Assembly (NCBI GenBank): GCA_031285415.1
Contig: JAITWF010000127.1
Span: forward strand, 1 to 7,860
Reading direction: 5' to 3'
Origin: Deferribacteraceae bacterium
GTDB taxonomy: Bacteria > Chrysiogenota > Deferribacteres > Deferribacterales > JAISNW01
Length of the DNA stretch: 7,860 nucleotides
The notes below the pieces were generated by a model. That model saw only the letters and a list, made by a program, of their open reading frames with translations, did not search any database and was not told the DNA's origin. The position numbers and the translations under genes were made by a program. Each line of letters begins with the position of its first letter. The first letter of the stretch is position 1. Of this stretch, positions 1 to 5,670 are shown in pieces.

Positions 1-72
1 GAGTACGTTTATTCTTATCCTTTGGGCAGAAAGTCCAGACCCTGCCACGTCAAGTGTTTCAAAAAAGTTCAT
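1..72 (-). CDS. flgC: FlgC, flagellar proximal-rod protein (N-terminus only)
   Basis: The minus strand from 72 to the window edge reads 24 codons without a stop, beginning MNFFETLDVAGSGLSAQRI. This is the characteristic FlgC opening: a short FF segment, then an SGLSAQR helix that packs in the rod. FlgC polymerises with FlgB, FlgF and FlgG into the axial rod that crosses the periplasm, after export by the flagellar type III apparatus. The ATG is 5 bases past the flgB stop. Its likely ribosome binding site (GAGG, 84-81) lies in the last codons of flgB, so the two genes are probably co-transcribed and translationally coupled. The remainder, about 110 residues in typical FlgC, is outside the window. 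Confidence 0.88.
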   Translation of the reverse strand, partial: MNFFETLDVAGSGLSAQRIRINVL

Positions 73-77
73 ATATA

Positions 78-485
78 TTACCTCGTGCGAATAATCTCTT
101 TTATAGTTGCGAATTTGCCGCCTACCATGTCGGTAAACATCTGGTGCATAATAGAGTTTGCTGCAAGCTCCGTCATCTCATACTCTCTATTAACGTCGTT
201 TCCATCGGTGCGAGTGGATGGATTATTTTGGAAGTGTACGAATGCTGCTGGATCCATTGGCTCGCTCACTGGCTGAATATGCTTGCCATTTGTGGTGTAG
301 AGCTTATCGGTAGATCCTGCGGAAAAATATTCCCCCATAACTTCGTAAAAATCCAACTTCTTAGCCTTGTAAAAAGGTGTGTCCGCATTGGCTATATTGC
401 GTGAGATCTGTACGTTCTTCTCGTTTACAGCTCTGATGGAGTAAGCCAAATCGTTTGTTCCATTTTTATCAAATATGCTCAACAT
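78..485 (-). CDS. flgB: FlgB, flagellar basal-body rod protein
   Basis: This 135-residue protein matches the normal FlgB length. The rod-protein signature is at residues 27-46 (ISRNIANADTPFYKAKKLDF, equivalent to the family's NIANxxTPxYKxxxxDF). A conserved C-terminal helix region is at about 94-132 (DGNDVNxExEMTELA, then GKFATIKEII). FlgB is the rod subunit nearest the MS ring and is exported without a cleaved signal peptide. An in-frame ATG 13 codons upstream (524) is rejected because it lies inside the sigma-54 promoter. The chosen ATG at 485 has a GAGGT ribosome binding site at 495-491 with a 5-base spacer. flgC follows 5 bases after the stop, the usual flgBC order. Confidence 0.93.
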   Translation of the reverse strand: MLSIFDKNGTNDLAYSIRAVNEKNVQISRNIANADTPFYKAKKLDFYEVMGEYFSAGSTDKLYTTNGKHIQPVSEPMDPAAFVHFQNNPSTRTDGNDVNREYEMTELAANSIMHQMFTDMVGGKFATIKEIIRTR

Positions 486-508
486 GTTGCACCTCGCAAA
501 TAGTATAA

Positions 509-524
509 GCAAGATATGTGCCAA
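509..524 (-). promoter_or_regulatory. Sigma-54 (RpoN) promoter of the flgBC operon
   Basis: On the minus strand the sequence is TTGGCACATATCTTGC. This is a full match to the -24/-12 consensus TGGCAC-N5-TTGC, with the invariant GG and GC at the required spacing. Transcription would begin near 498, giving a leader of about a dozen bases that just includes the flgB ribosome binding site. Known biology: RpoN with a flagellar NtrC-type activator drives rod/hook genes in many polarly flagellated bacteria. No activator binding site was identified. Confidence 0.82.
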
Positions 525-533
525 TAATTTTAT

Positions 534-587
534 TCGGAGGGTTCGCTTCGCTCACGGTTGCCCGACCTACGCAGGAGTAAATCCTGC
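534..587 (-). repeat. REP-like palindromic element overlapping the 3' end of the yhcH-type gene
   Basis: Read on the minus strand, a hairpin GCAGGA-TTTAC-TCCTGC (587-571) is followed at once by GTAG (570-567). Then comes an imperfectly palindromic stretch from GTCGGG to CCCTCCGA containing GAGCGAAGCGAAC. GTAG at the foot of a palindrome is the known hallmark of RAYT-associated REP elements. The element encodes the last residues and the stop codon (the TAG of GTAG) of the YhcH-type protein. Assignment as a repeat is inference from structure; no second copy lies in this window. Confidence 0.5.
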
Positions 588-1049
588 TTCGGCGGTGCTT
601 ACCTTATAAACCACCTTCTTTACTCGTTCAGAGTTAATGCCAGAGCGTATCTGGGGCGAATGTATATCCCATGGGAAGCATATGGCAAAGGTTCCAGGCG
701 ATAGAGTGACTTGTCCCTCATATTTTTTGCTACTTTTATCGTAGAATGTGGCGTCTTTAATGCTGTCATACGGCTCATTTACAGGAAGTGAGTTCGCTGG
801 ATACCAACATATATACTCGTTACCGCTAATAAGTATCTGTATGTCGATGTATTTATTATGCGTTTCAGCTTTTGCTACCTCCATCTCGAGAGTTTCATAC
901 TCTGATACAATGGCGAATAAATTCTCTCCATCGATATCGATCTTTCCTATAGGTGTAGCGATAGAGAGCGTTTGTGCGTGCTCGAATGCAGTGTTGAAAA
1001 TTTTAGGTAACATATAGCTCGTATGGTTGCTTATTTTGTCAAAAATCAT
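567..1049 (-). CDS. YhcH/YjgK/YiaL (DUF386) family protein
   Basis: A 160-residue protein of the small beta-sandwich family whose characterised relatives act in sialic acid or other sugar metabolism (suggested anomerase or sugar-binding role). Family landmarks are E62 and H64 with the YIDIQ strand (67-71) and GxE at 76-78, plus FPWDIHSPQ at 125-133 with the likely metal/substrate ligand H130. It ends with the typical KKVVYKV (144-150). The ATG at 1049 has a strong AAGGAG ribosome binding site 5 bases upstream. Residues 151-160 (STAEAGFTPA) run beyond the usual family end and are encoded by a palindromic repeat, which also supplies the stop. No sugar transport or catabolic genes are nearby, so the substrate cannot be inferred. 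It is divergent from the Lrp-type regulator. Confidence 0.85.
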   Translation of the reverse strand: MIFDKISNHTSYMLPKIFNTAFEHAQTLSIATPIGKIDIDGENLFAIVSEYETLEMEVAKAETHNKYIDIQILISGNEYICWYPANSLPVNEPYDSIKDATFYDKSSKKYEGQVTLSPGTFAICFPWDIHSPQIRSGINSERVKKVVYKVSTAEAGFTPA

Positions 1050-1084
1050 GGTATCTCCTTATAAAGTTAGCTCGTGGAATCTAC

Positions 1085-1113
1085 TTGACATTATAATCTT
1101 TAAGTTGTAAATA
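1085..1113 (+). promoter_or_regulatory. Possible promoter of the Lrp/AsnC-type gene
   Basis: A perfect -35 TTGACA (1085-1090) is followed after 17 bases by TAAATA (1108-1113), only a half match to the -10 consensus. Transcription would start near 1120, at the left edge of the 1122-1140 palindrome, so a protein bound there could block it. The weak -10 is consistent with a regulated promoter but also with a chance match. Confidence 0.38.
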
Positions 1114-1118
1114 GTAAA
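1090..1118 (-). promoter_or_regulatory. Sigma-70-type promoter of the yhcH-type gene
   Basis: On the minus strand, TTTACT (1118-1113) is separated by 17 bases from a perfect TATAAT (1095-1090). Transcription would start near 1083, giving a leader of about 33 bases with the AAGGAG site. The -10 shares base 1090 with the TTGACA on the opposite strand, so the divergent promoters overlap. Confidence 0.6.
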
Positions 1119-1121
1119 ACG

Positions 1122-1140
1122 ATATTATCTTAGATAATAT
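1122..1140. promoter_or_regulatory. Perfect 8+3+8 palindrome, candidate Lrp/AsnC operator
   Basis: ATATTATC and GATAATAT are exact inverted repeats around a TTA spacer, ending 16 bases before the regulator's ATG. Lrp/AsnC proteins commonly autoregulate through AT-rich dyads of about this size between divergent genes. The site is downstream of the predicted start of the regulator's transcript and upstream of the yhcH-type promoter. It could therefore repress the former and modulate the latter. Function is inferred. Confidence 0.55.
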
Positions 1141-1156
1141 TTTAATAGGTGCATAT

Positions 1157-1606
1157 ATGCTATTAGACGAAATTGATAAGAAGATCCTTAATATGTTGCT
1201 ACAATCTGGCAGAATTTCCTATACGGATATTGCGAAAGCTGTCGATATGAAGCCACCATCAGTTATCGATAGGATTAAGAAGCTTGAACATGAGGGGATT
1301 ATAAAGGGCTATACCACATCGGTGGATTATAAGAAGCTCGGATACGACCTCACTGCGTTTATCGGTATAGTTATAGACAATCCCGATCATATATCGCAGC
1401 TAGAGGGGCAGCTTAATAATATAGATGAAGGGATCGTGAGATGTTATCACGTGACTGGCGATTTTACGCTGATCTTGCAGGTAATAACAGAAAATACCAA
1501 TACCCTTGCGGCCATTATAAACCATATACGTGCTATGCCTGGAGTTATCAGAAGCAATACGATACTGATATTCTCTACAATGCTTGATAGGGTACGACAG
1601 ATCTAG
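1157..1606 (+). CDS. Lrp/AsnC-family transcriptional regulator
   Basis: At 149 residues this is a standard-length Lrp/AsnC protein. The N-terminal winged helix-turn-helix spans about 3-60 (LDEIDKKILNMLL; ISYTDIAKAVDMKPPSVIDRIKKLEHEGIIKGY). The C-terminal RAM effector/oligomerisation domain spans about 66-142, with the conserved VTGDF turn at 99-103 that in relatives lines the amino-acid pocket between subunits. The family forms dimers to octamers and usually responds to an amino acid; the ligand cannot be read from the sequence. The ATG has an AGGTG ribosome binding site at 1147-1151. A palindrome just upstream suggests autoregulation. The next gene begins on the base after its TAG, implying a two-gene operon. 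Confidence 0.92.
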   Translation: MLLDEIDKKILNMLLQSGRISYTDIAKAVDMKPPSVIDRIKKLEHEGIIKGYTTSVDYKKLGYDLTAFIGIVIDNPDHISQLEGQLNNIDEGIVRCYHVTGDFTLILQVITENTNTLAAIINHIRAMPGVIRSNTILIFSTMLDRVRQI

Positions 1607-2359
1607 ATGTCCTATGCGGTTGTAATACCGGTTTATGATCGCCCTGAACTAGTGAAGGATGCTATAGAGTCGGTCTTTCGGCAGACTCTACCAGCTACAG
1701 AGATTATCGTTGTGGATGATGCCTCCCCTGCTGTGTTGCAGGGGGTGTTGGAGCCGTATTTGCCTCGTATAAAGCTAATACAACACATGTCTAATCGTGG
1801 TGTATCTGCCGCTCGAAACTCTGGCGTCGCTGCCAGTAGCTCTCAATTTATCGCCTTTCTCGACTCCGATGATCTCTGGCTTCCATCTAAAATGCAAACA
1901 CAGATCGACTTTATGAACTCTAAGGGGCTAAAGATCTCTCATTCCGATGAGTTTTGGTATCGAAGGGATCGTTGGGTGAATCAGGGGAAAAATCAGACTC
2001 GCTACGGCGGCTGGATCTTCGACAATATAGTGGATAAGTGTAGGGTGAGTTCGTCGTCGCTTGTGGTGGATAGAGATCTCTTTAACGCCGCTGGCGGATA
2101 TGATGAGAACCTGCAAGTATGCGAAGATTATGCACTCTCTATGCGTCTAGCACTCCTTGCGGAGATCGGGTATATCGATGACAAGCTATTTATAAAGCGA
2201 GATGTAGCTGAAAATAGTTTGAGCAGGCATATAGAGCATATCGAGAGCATTCGGCTGGATATATTGACCCAGCTCGTTGGCTCGAATGCACTTACACCTA
2301 ATCAACTGGAGTGCGCAAATCGTGAGATTGCGAGGAAGATGGTGATTGTAAAGCGGTGA
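1607..2359 (+). CDS. Family 2 (GT-A fold) glycosyltransferase
   Basis: A 250-residue GT2 enzyme predicted to transfer a sugar from a nucleotide donor to a surface glycan or protein acceptor. Visible GT-A motifs are VVIPVYDRPELVKDAIESVFRQT (5-27), VVDDAS (35-40), NRGVSAARNSG (63-73), the metal/nucleotide-binding DSDD (86-89), GGYDE (163-167) and the catalytic-base region CED (172-174). There is no signal peptide or membrane span, so it is probably cytoplasmic. The ATG abuts the regulator's stop (TAGATG). No good ribosome binding site precedes it, only a weak AGGG about 15 bases upstream, which suggests translational reinitiation. Donor and acceptor are unknown. Flagellin or envelope glycans are guesses from the nearby motility genes. 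Confidence 0.88.
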   Translation: MSYAVVIPVYDRPELVKDAIESVFRQTLPATEIIVVDDASPAVLQGVLEPYLPRIKLIQHMSNRGVSAARNSGVAASSSQFIAFLDSDDLWLPSKMQTQIDFMNSKGLKISHSDEFWYRRDRWVNQGKNQTRYGGWIFDNIVDKCRVSSSSLVVDRDLFNAAGGYDENLQVCEDYALSMRLALLAEIGYIDDKLFIKRDVAENSLSRHIEHIESIRLDILTQLVGSNALTPNQLECANREIARKMVIVKR

Positions 2360-2384
2360 CGCTTTCAAAAATTCCTAAGGTTTC

Positions 2385-2464
2385 GTAGCAGGACATGTGC
2401 CTGCGGAGAAACATCCCTAAAGGAAGGGAAAGGTGGAAAGGGAAAACTTGGTTTCCCTTTCCAG
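2385..2464 (+). repeat. Dispersed ~80-bp two-hairpin element, copy A
   Basis: Starts with GTAG (2385-2388) overlapping hairpin 1 (GCAGG 2388-2392 / CCTGC 2400-2404, loop ACATGTG). A purine-rich tract (2419-2445) follows, then hairpin 2 with an 11-bp perfect stem (GGAAAGGGAAA 2435-2445 / TTTCCCTTTCC 2452-2462). Copy B lies inverted at 5433-5511. The two share 27 identical bases (2419-2445 here) and the same hairpin 1 loop start, while the hairpin 1 stem differs by two compensated pairs. The element's CTGG end lies 4 bases after the stop of the minus-strand orphan gene. It fills the gap between that gene and the end of the GT2 gene and may act as a shared 3' structure. Confidence 0.75.
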
Positions 2465-2468
2465 ATGA

Positions 2469-2702
2469 CTAATCCTCACACAACGCTGCTAAGAGACCAT
2501 CGATAAAATCGTGATTCACGCATGTATCAACAGACGCTTCATGATTGCTAGTGTCGCAAAGGCGTCGTAGATCAAATATCGTCTGATATATATGCCCAAT
2601 ATTCCCCTCTGCCTCTGCCACCATAAATGATGCGTCCTCTAGGGTAATTCCATCTGCATGTTGTTCTAATAATCCCTTTATTGTTGGAGATAAATATTTC
2701 AT
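2469..2702 (-). CDS. 77-residue orphan protein under a sigma-28-type promoter
   Basis: I do not recognise this protein. It starts MKYLSPTIKGLLEQHADGITLEDASF and ends GLLAALCED. It is acidic and mostly helical-looking, with three cysteines (50, 61, 75) and no signal peptide or membrane segment. The ATG at 2702 is chosen for AGAGGTG at 2714-2708 with a 5-base spacer. Longer in-frame starts (128 residues from 2855) would run through the promoter. A perfect sigma-28 -10 box upstream suggests co-expression with late flagellar or chemotaxis genes. FlgM, a similarly small product often under sigma-28, was considered, but the typical FlgM C-terminal sigma-binding segment is not evident. Existence as a gene is moderately supported; function is unknown. 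Confidence 0.65.
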   Translation of the reverse strand: MKYLSPTIKGLLEQHADGITLEDASFMVAEAEGNIGHIYQTIFDLRRLCDTSNHEASVDTCVNHDFIDGLLAALCED

Positions 2703-2757
2703 GATTTCACCTCTCATGATTGTTGTAAATGTTGAAGCAATTTCTATGCCATCCCCC

Positions 2758-2785
2758 TTATCGGCACTTTGGTGAAATATCTTTA
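2758..2785 (-). promoter_or_regulatory. Sigma-28 (FliA-type) promoter of the orphan gene
   Basis: On the minus strand, TAAA (2785-2782) is followed after 16 bases by GCCGATAA (2765-2758). The -10 box matches the FliA consensus at all eight positions. The spacer is one base longer than the usual 15. Transcription would start near 2751, about 49 bases before the ATG at 2702. Confidence 0.68.
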
Positions 2786-2876
2786 GAAAAAAGATTGGAA
2801 AAAATAAATATACACGCCCCCCTTTAGTCTTGAAATTTTCTTCAATCGGTGTCAATATGACAGTTGTTTTATTTTT

Positions 2877-2881
2877 GGAGG
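2877..2881 (+). promoter_or_regulatory. Ribosome binding site fixing the glucan phosphorylase start
   Basis: GGAGG is 5 bases before the ATG at 2887. It rules out the longer in-frame reading that begins at a TTG at 2830, whose 19 extra residues have no family support. Upstream, a possible but weak promoter is TTGAAA (2830-2835), 17 bases, CAATAT (2853-2858). Confidence 0.8.
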
Positions 2882-2886
2882 AATTG

Positions 2887-5427
2887 ATGAATATTAAAGA
2901 GTATCAGATAAAGATCCATCTGCCTAAAGAGCTTGAGCCACTTATGGATATTGCGTATAATCTATGGTGGAGCTGGAACACTGATGCAAAGGCGTTGTTT
3001 GAAAGCATTAGCCCTGCCGTTTGGGAAAAATCTGCCCATAGCCCAATAGAGGTGCTATCGTCGCTTTCAGAGGCTGACATTGAGCGTCTTAAGAGTGATA
3101 CCGTCTTCTTGTCACGCCTAAGACATGTCAAAGAGGCTCTCAACGAATATATGACCATGCCTAAATGGTATTCATCTAAATATTCCGACATGAAAGATTT
3201 TCTCGTGGGATACTTCTCATTTGAATATGGTATACATGAATCTCTGCCGCTCTACTCTGGCGGTCTTGGGATCTTATCAGGCGACCATTGCAAATCTGCC
3301 AGCGATATGGGGATCCCATTCGTAGCGGTAGGTCTGCTATATAGAAATGGATACTTTCACCAGTATACAAACTCTGACGGCTGGCAGCAGGAGAGCTACG
3401 GATACAACCAATTCTACAGTATGCCGTTAAAACCTGCTCTGAACGATAAGGGTGAAGAGGTTTACGTCACTGTGCCTATGAAGGGGCGTCAGATGAAGGT
3501 TAAGGTCTGGAAACTCCAAGTCGGCGGCATTCATATCGTCCTTATGGATACAGATCTGCCAGAGAACACCGCTGAAGATCGTGATATTACTAGCAGACTC
3601 TATGCTGGCGATACCGATATGCGTATACGTCAGGAGGTTCTCCTTGGTATAGGTGGCGTTCGTGCGCTTGCAGCCTGCGGATTGACCCCTACAGTGTTCC
3701 ACCTAAATGAGGGACACCCTGCCTTTGTTGGCTTTGAGCGATTCAATCAGATGGTGCGCTCTGGTGCTAACGTTCGAGTGGCTATGGAAACTGTCAAGAA
3801 GAGCACCCTATTTACTACACACACACCTGTGCCTGCTGGATTCGATGTATTTTCAGAGGAGCAGATTCGTACATATATCGCCCCTATATTTGAGGGGATG
3901 TCGTTTAATATCAATCAGATCATGGCTGTGGGTAGATCGAACCTGTTCGACGAGAAGGAGAACTTCTCGATGGCGATCGCAGGTATTCGCATGTCGTCGT
4001 ATAGAAACGGCGTAAGTATGCTGCACGGCGAGGTTAGCCGCAATATGTTCCAATATATGTGGTCGCAGTCGTTACCGTCATATGTGCCTATCGAGCATGT
4101 CACGAACGGCGTACACCTACAGACCTATATGAGTTCTGACTTCAAACGTGTTATGTATCAGTATCTATCGGAGAGCTGGCACAAAAATCCGCATAACTTC
4201 CGCATATGGGAGAAGGTAAACGATATTCCATCAGCAGTTATATGGGATACGAAGCGTTTACTAAGAGAGAAGCTTATCAACTTTGCTCGCAAAGAGCTTA
4301 AAGCTAGCCTTGTGAAGAAGGGGGCTAGTGCCGCCGAGCTTTTAGAGGCAGAGAACGTACTGCGCCCAGATGTGTTGACGATCGGCTTTGCACGCCGATT
4401 TGCAACGTATAAACGTGCGCTACTCCTATTCTCTGACGAAAATAGACTAAAGCGTATACTATTAAACCCTGATAAACCTGTTCAGATCGTTATAGCTGGT
4501 AAAGCTCACCCAAGAGATAATGAGGGGAAAGAGCTGATTAAGAAGATTATCCAGATCGCTAGGAAGCCAGAGTTTCGCCGTCATATAGTCTTTTTGGAGG
4601 ACTATGATATAGAGGTGGCAAAGTATCTCACTAGCGGCGCAGATATCTGGCTGAACAACCCACGTCGCCCTATGGAGGCGTCGGGTACATCGGGGATGAA
4701 GGCGGCTGTGAACGCTACACTGAACCTTTCGATACTAGATGGCTGGTGGGTAGAGGGATTTAACGGCGAAAATGGCTGGGCGATCGGTGCTGGCGAGGAC
4801 TACTCTGACAACGCATATCAAGATTACGTTGAAAGTCACGACCTCTATAATAAGCTTGAGAATGAGATCGTGCCGCTCTACTATGCAAAAAATCGCAATA
4901 GTATGCCAGAGGAGTGGATCTCGATGATGAAATCGGCTCTATCAACGATACCTGCATTCTTTAACACCGCTAGAATGCTGATAGAGTATACTGATAACTA
5001 CTATGCACCGCTGCATAACCTCCATAAAGCGTTCAGCGAAGAGAAGAATTGTAGCGACTATTTTGCATGGTTTGATAGAGTTACGGCGCATTGGGATGGC
5101 GTATCTGTGTATAATACAGGGATCGACGCTGGCGGTTTCGTTATGTCTGAGAAGGTCTCGAGCAAGGCAAGCGTTAATACCAATGGGCTTGATATCGCCG
5201 ATATCGCCGTATATACCGTTGTGGAGTACGATGGGGAGTCTGGCAAGCTGACGGATCCTAAGTTTATACCGATGATCCCTGGCGAAAAGGCGGCAGATGG
5301 CTCTGTAACCTATACGGCAAGCTTTACACTAGCAAGGGCTGGCAAGCTGAAAACGGCATTCGCTGTAGTGCCATCGAACCCATTTGTTGTTCATATGTTT
5401 GAACTGAATAGGGTGAAGTGGAGCTAA
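2887..5427 (+). CDS. glgP: Alpha-glucan (glycogen/maltodextrin) phosphorylase, DUF3417 type
   Basis: An 846-residue GT35 enzyme that phosphorolyses alpha-1,4-glucans to glucose-1-phosphate in the cytoplasm, feeding glycolysis from storage glucan. Residues ~12-120 form the DUF3417 N-terminal domain of the short, Thermus-like phosphorylase branch (IAYNLWWSWN). The catalytic body includes YSGGLGILSGDHCKSASD (123-140), HLNEGHPAF (272-280), HTPVPAGFD (312-320), NGVH (407-410), GFARRFATYKRA (500-511) and EASGTSGMKAA (597-607). K605 aligns with the pyridoxal-phosphate lysine of classical phosphorylases. A beta-rich C-terminal region follows (~735-846). All key motifs are present, so it should be active. 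No other glycogen genes are adjacent. Copy B of the dispersed element begins 5 bases after the stop, and an intrinsic terminator follows. Confidence 0.95.
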   Translation: MNIKEYQIKIHLPKELEPLMDIAYNLWWSWNTDAKALFESISPAVWEKSAHSPIEVLSSLSEADIERLKSDTVFLSRLRHVKEALNEYMTMPKWYSSKYSDMKDFLVGYFSFEYGIHESLPLYSGGLGILSGDHCKSASDMGIPFVAVGLLYRNGYFHQYTNSDGWQQESYGYNQFYSMPLKPALNDKGEEVYVTVPMKGRQMKVKVWKLQVGGIHIVLMDTDLPENTAEDRDITSRLYAGDTDMRIRQEVLLGIGGVRALAACGLTPTVFHLNEGHPAFVGFERFNQMVRSGANVRVAMETVKKSTLFTTHTPVPAGFDVFSEEQIRTYIAPIFEGMSFNINQIMAVGRSNLFDEKENFSMAIAGIRMSSYRNGVSMLHGEVSRNMFQYMWSQSLPSYVPIEHVTNGVHLQTYMSSDFKRVMYQYLSESWHKNPHNFRIWEKVNDIPSAVIWDTKRLLREKLINFARKELKASLVKKGASAAELLEAENVLRPDVLTIGFARRFATYKRALLLFSDENRLKRILLNPDKPVQIVIAGKAHPRDNEGKELIKKIIQIARKPEFRRHIVFLEDYDIEVAKYLTSGADIWLNNPRRPMEASGTSGMKAAVNATLNLSILDGWWVEGFNGENGWAIGAGEDYSDNAYQDYVESHDLYNKLENEIVPLYYAKNRNSMPEEWISMMKSALSTIPAFFNTARMLIEYTDNYYAPLHNLHKAFSEEKNCSDYFAWFDRVTAHWDGVSVYNTGIDAGGFVMSEKVSSKASVNTNGLDIADIAVYTVVEYDGESGKLTDPKFIPMIPGEKAADGSVTYTASFTLARAGKLKTAFAVVPSNPFVVHMFELNRVKWS

Positions 5428-5432
5428 ACTCT

Positions 5433-5511
5433 CTGGAAAGGGCAACTACGTTTCCCTTTCCACCTTTCCCTTCCTTTTAAGGATTCGTTGCGGCGGCGCA
5501 TGTCCGCCTAC
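5433..5511 (-). repeat. Dispersed ~80-bp two-hairpin element, copy B
   Basis: Inverted relative to copy A: GTAG at 5511-5508 on the minus strand, hairpin 1 GGCGG/CCGCC (5508-5504 / 5496-5492, loop ACATGCG), 27 bases identical to copy A (5477-5451), and hairpin 2 with one mismatch (GGAAAGGG at 5435-5442 pairing with the CCCTTTCC ending at 5461). Hairpin 1 keeps pairing although two stem pairs changed relative to copy A, which points to selection on structure. The CTGG end sits 5 bases after the glgP stop, mirroring copy A behind the orphan gene. Confidence 0.75.
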
Positions 5512-5533
5512 ACTCAGCTGATTGATGTTGATT

Positions 5534-5561
5534 AAAGGGTGGGATTTCCCCACCCTTTTTT
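5534..5561 (+). terminator. Rho-independent terminator of glgP
   Basis: A perfect 10-bp stem, AAAGGGTGGG (5534-5543) with CCCACCCTTT (5549-5558), has a 5-base ATTTC loop and runs into six T residues. It lies 107 bases after the glgP stop, beyond repeat copy B, so copy B would be part of the glgP transcript. Confidence 0.92.
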
Positions 5562-5562
5562 A

Positions 5563-5670
5563 TTGTATGTTTATGATACTTTTCTTGATTATATAAGGAA
5601 ATAGTGTTATTTAAAAGACACAGGGCAGGGTAAATGCCCTGCCCTGAATACACCCCAAAGGCGGAACGTT
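5563..5670 (+). other. Leader region of the 30-codon ORF with a strong hairpin
   Basis: An AT-rich stretch holds a possible -10 TATAAG (5592-5597) with only a poor -35 (TTTATG, 5570-5575, 16-base spacer). A perfect 10-bp hairpin CAGGGCAGGG/CCCTGCCCTG (5621-5630 / 5637-5646, loop TAAATG) follows. No T-tract follows it, so it is not a terminator. Its place between a terminator and a small ORF suggests a 5' untranslated region, but the transcript start is uncertain. Confidence 0.4.

Noticed and set aside
22..404. Two plus-strand ORFs of 84 and 116 codons
   Set aside because: They are antisense to flgC and flgB, whose motifs are clear, and their products show no recognisable domains.
486..524. 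N-terminal extension of flgB by 13 codons
   Set aside because: It would be translated from inside the sigma-54 promoter, ahead of the predicted transcript start, and has no ribosome binding site.
2703..2855. Extended 128-codon version of the orphan minus-strand gene
   Set aside because: The extension crosses the sigma-28 promoter and lacks a ribosome binding site, while the start at 2702 has a good one.
2830..2886. TTG-initiated extension of the glucan phosphorylase
   Set aside because: GGAGG at 2877-2881 sets the start at 2887, and the extra residues do not resemble the family N-terminus.
2385..5511. Composite transposon bounded by copies A and B
   Set aside because: There is no transposase, no target duplication and no terminal match to insertion sequences; the elements sit at gene ends as extragenic repeats do.
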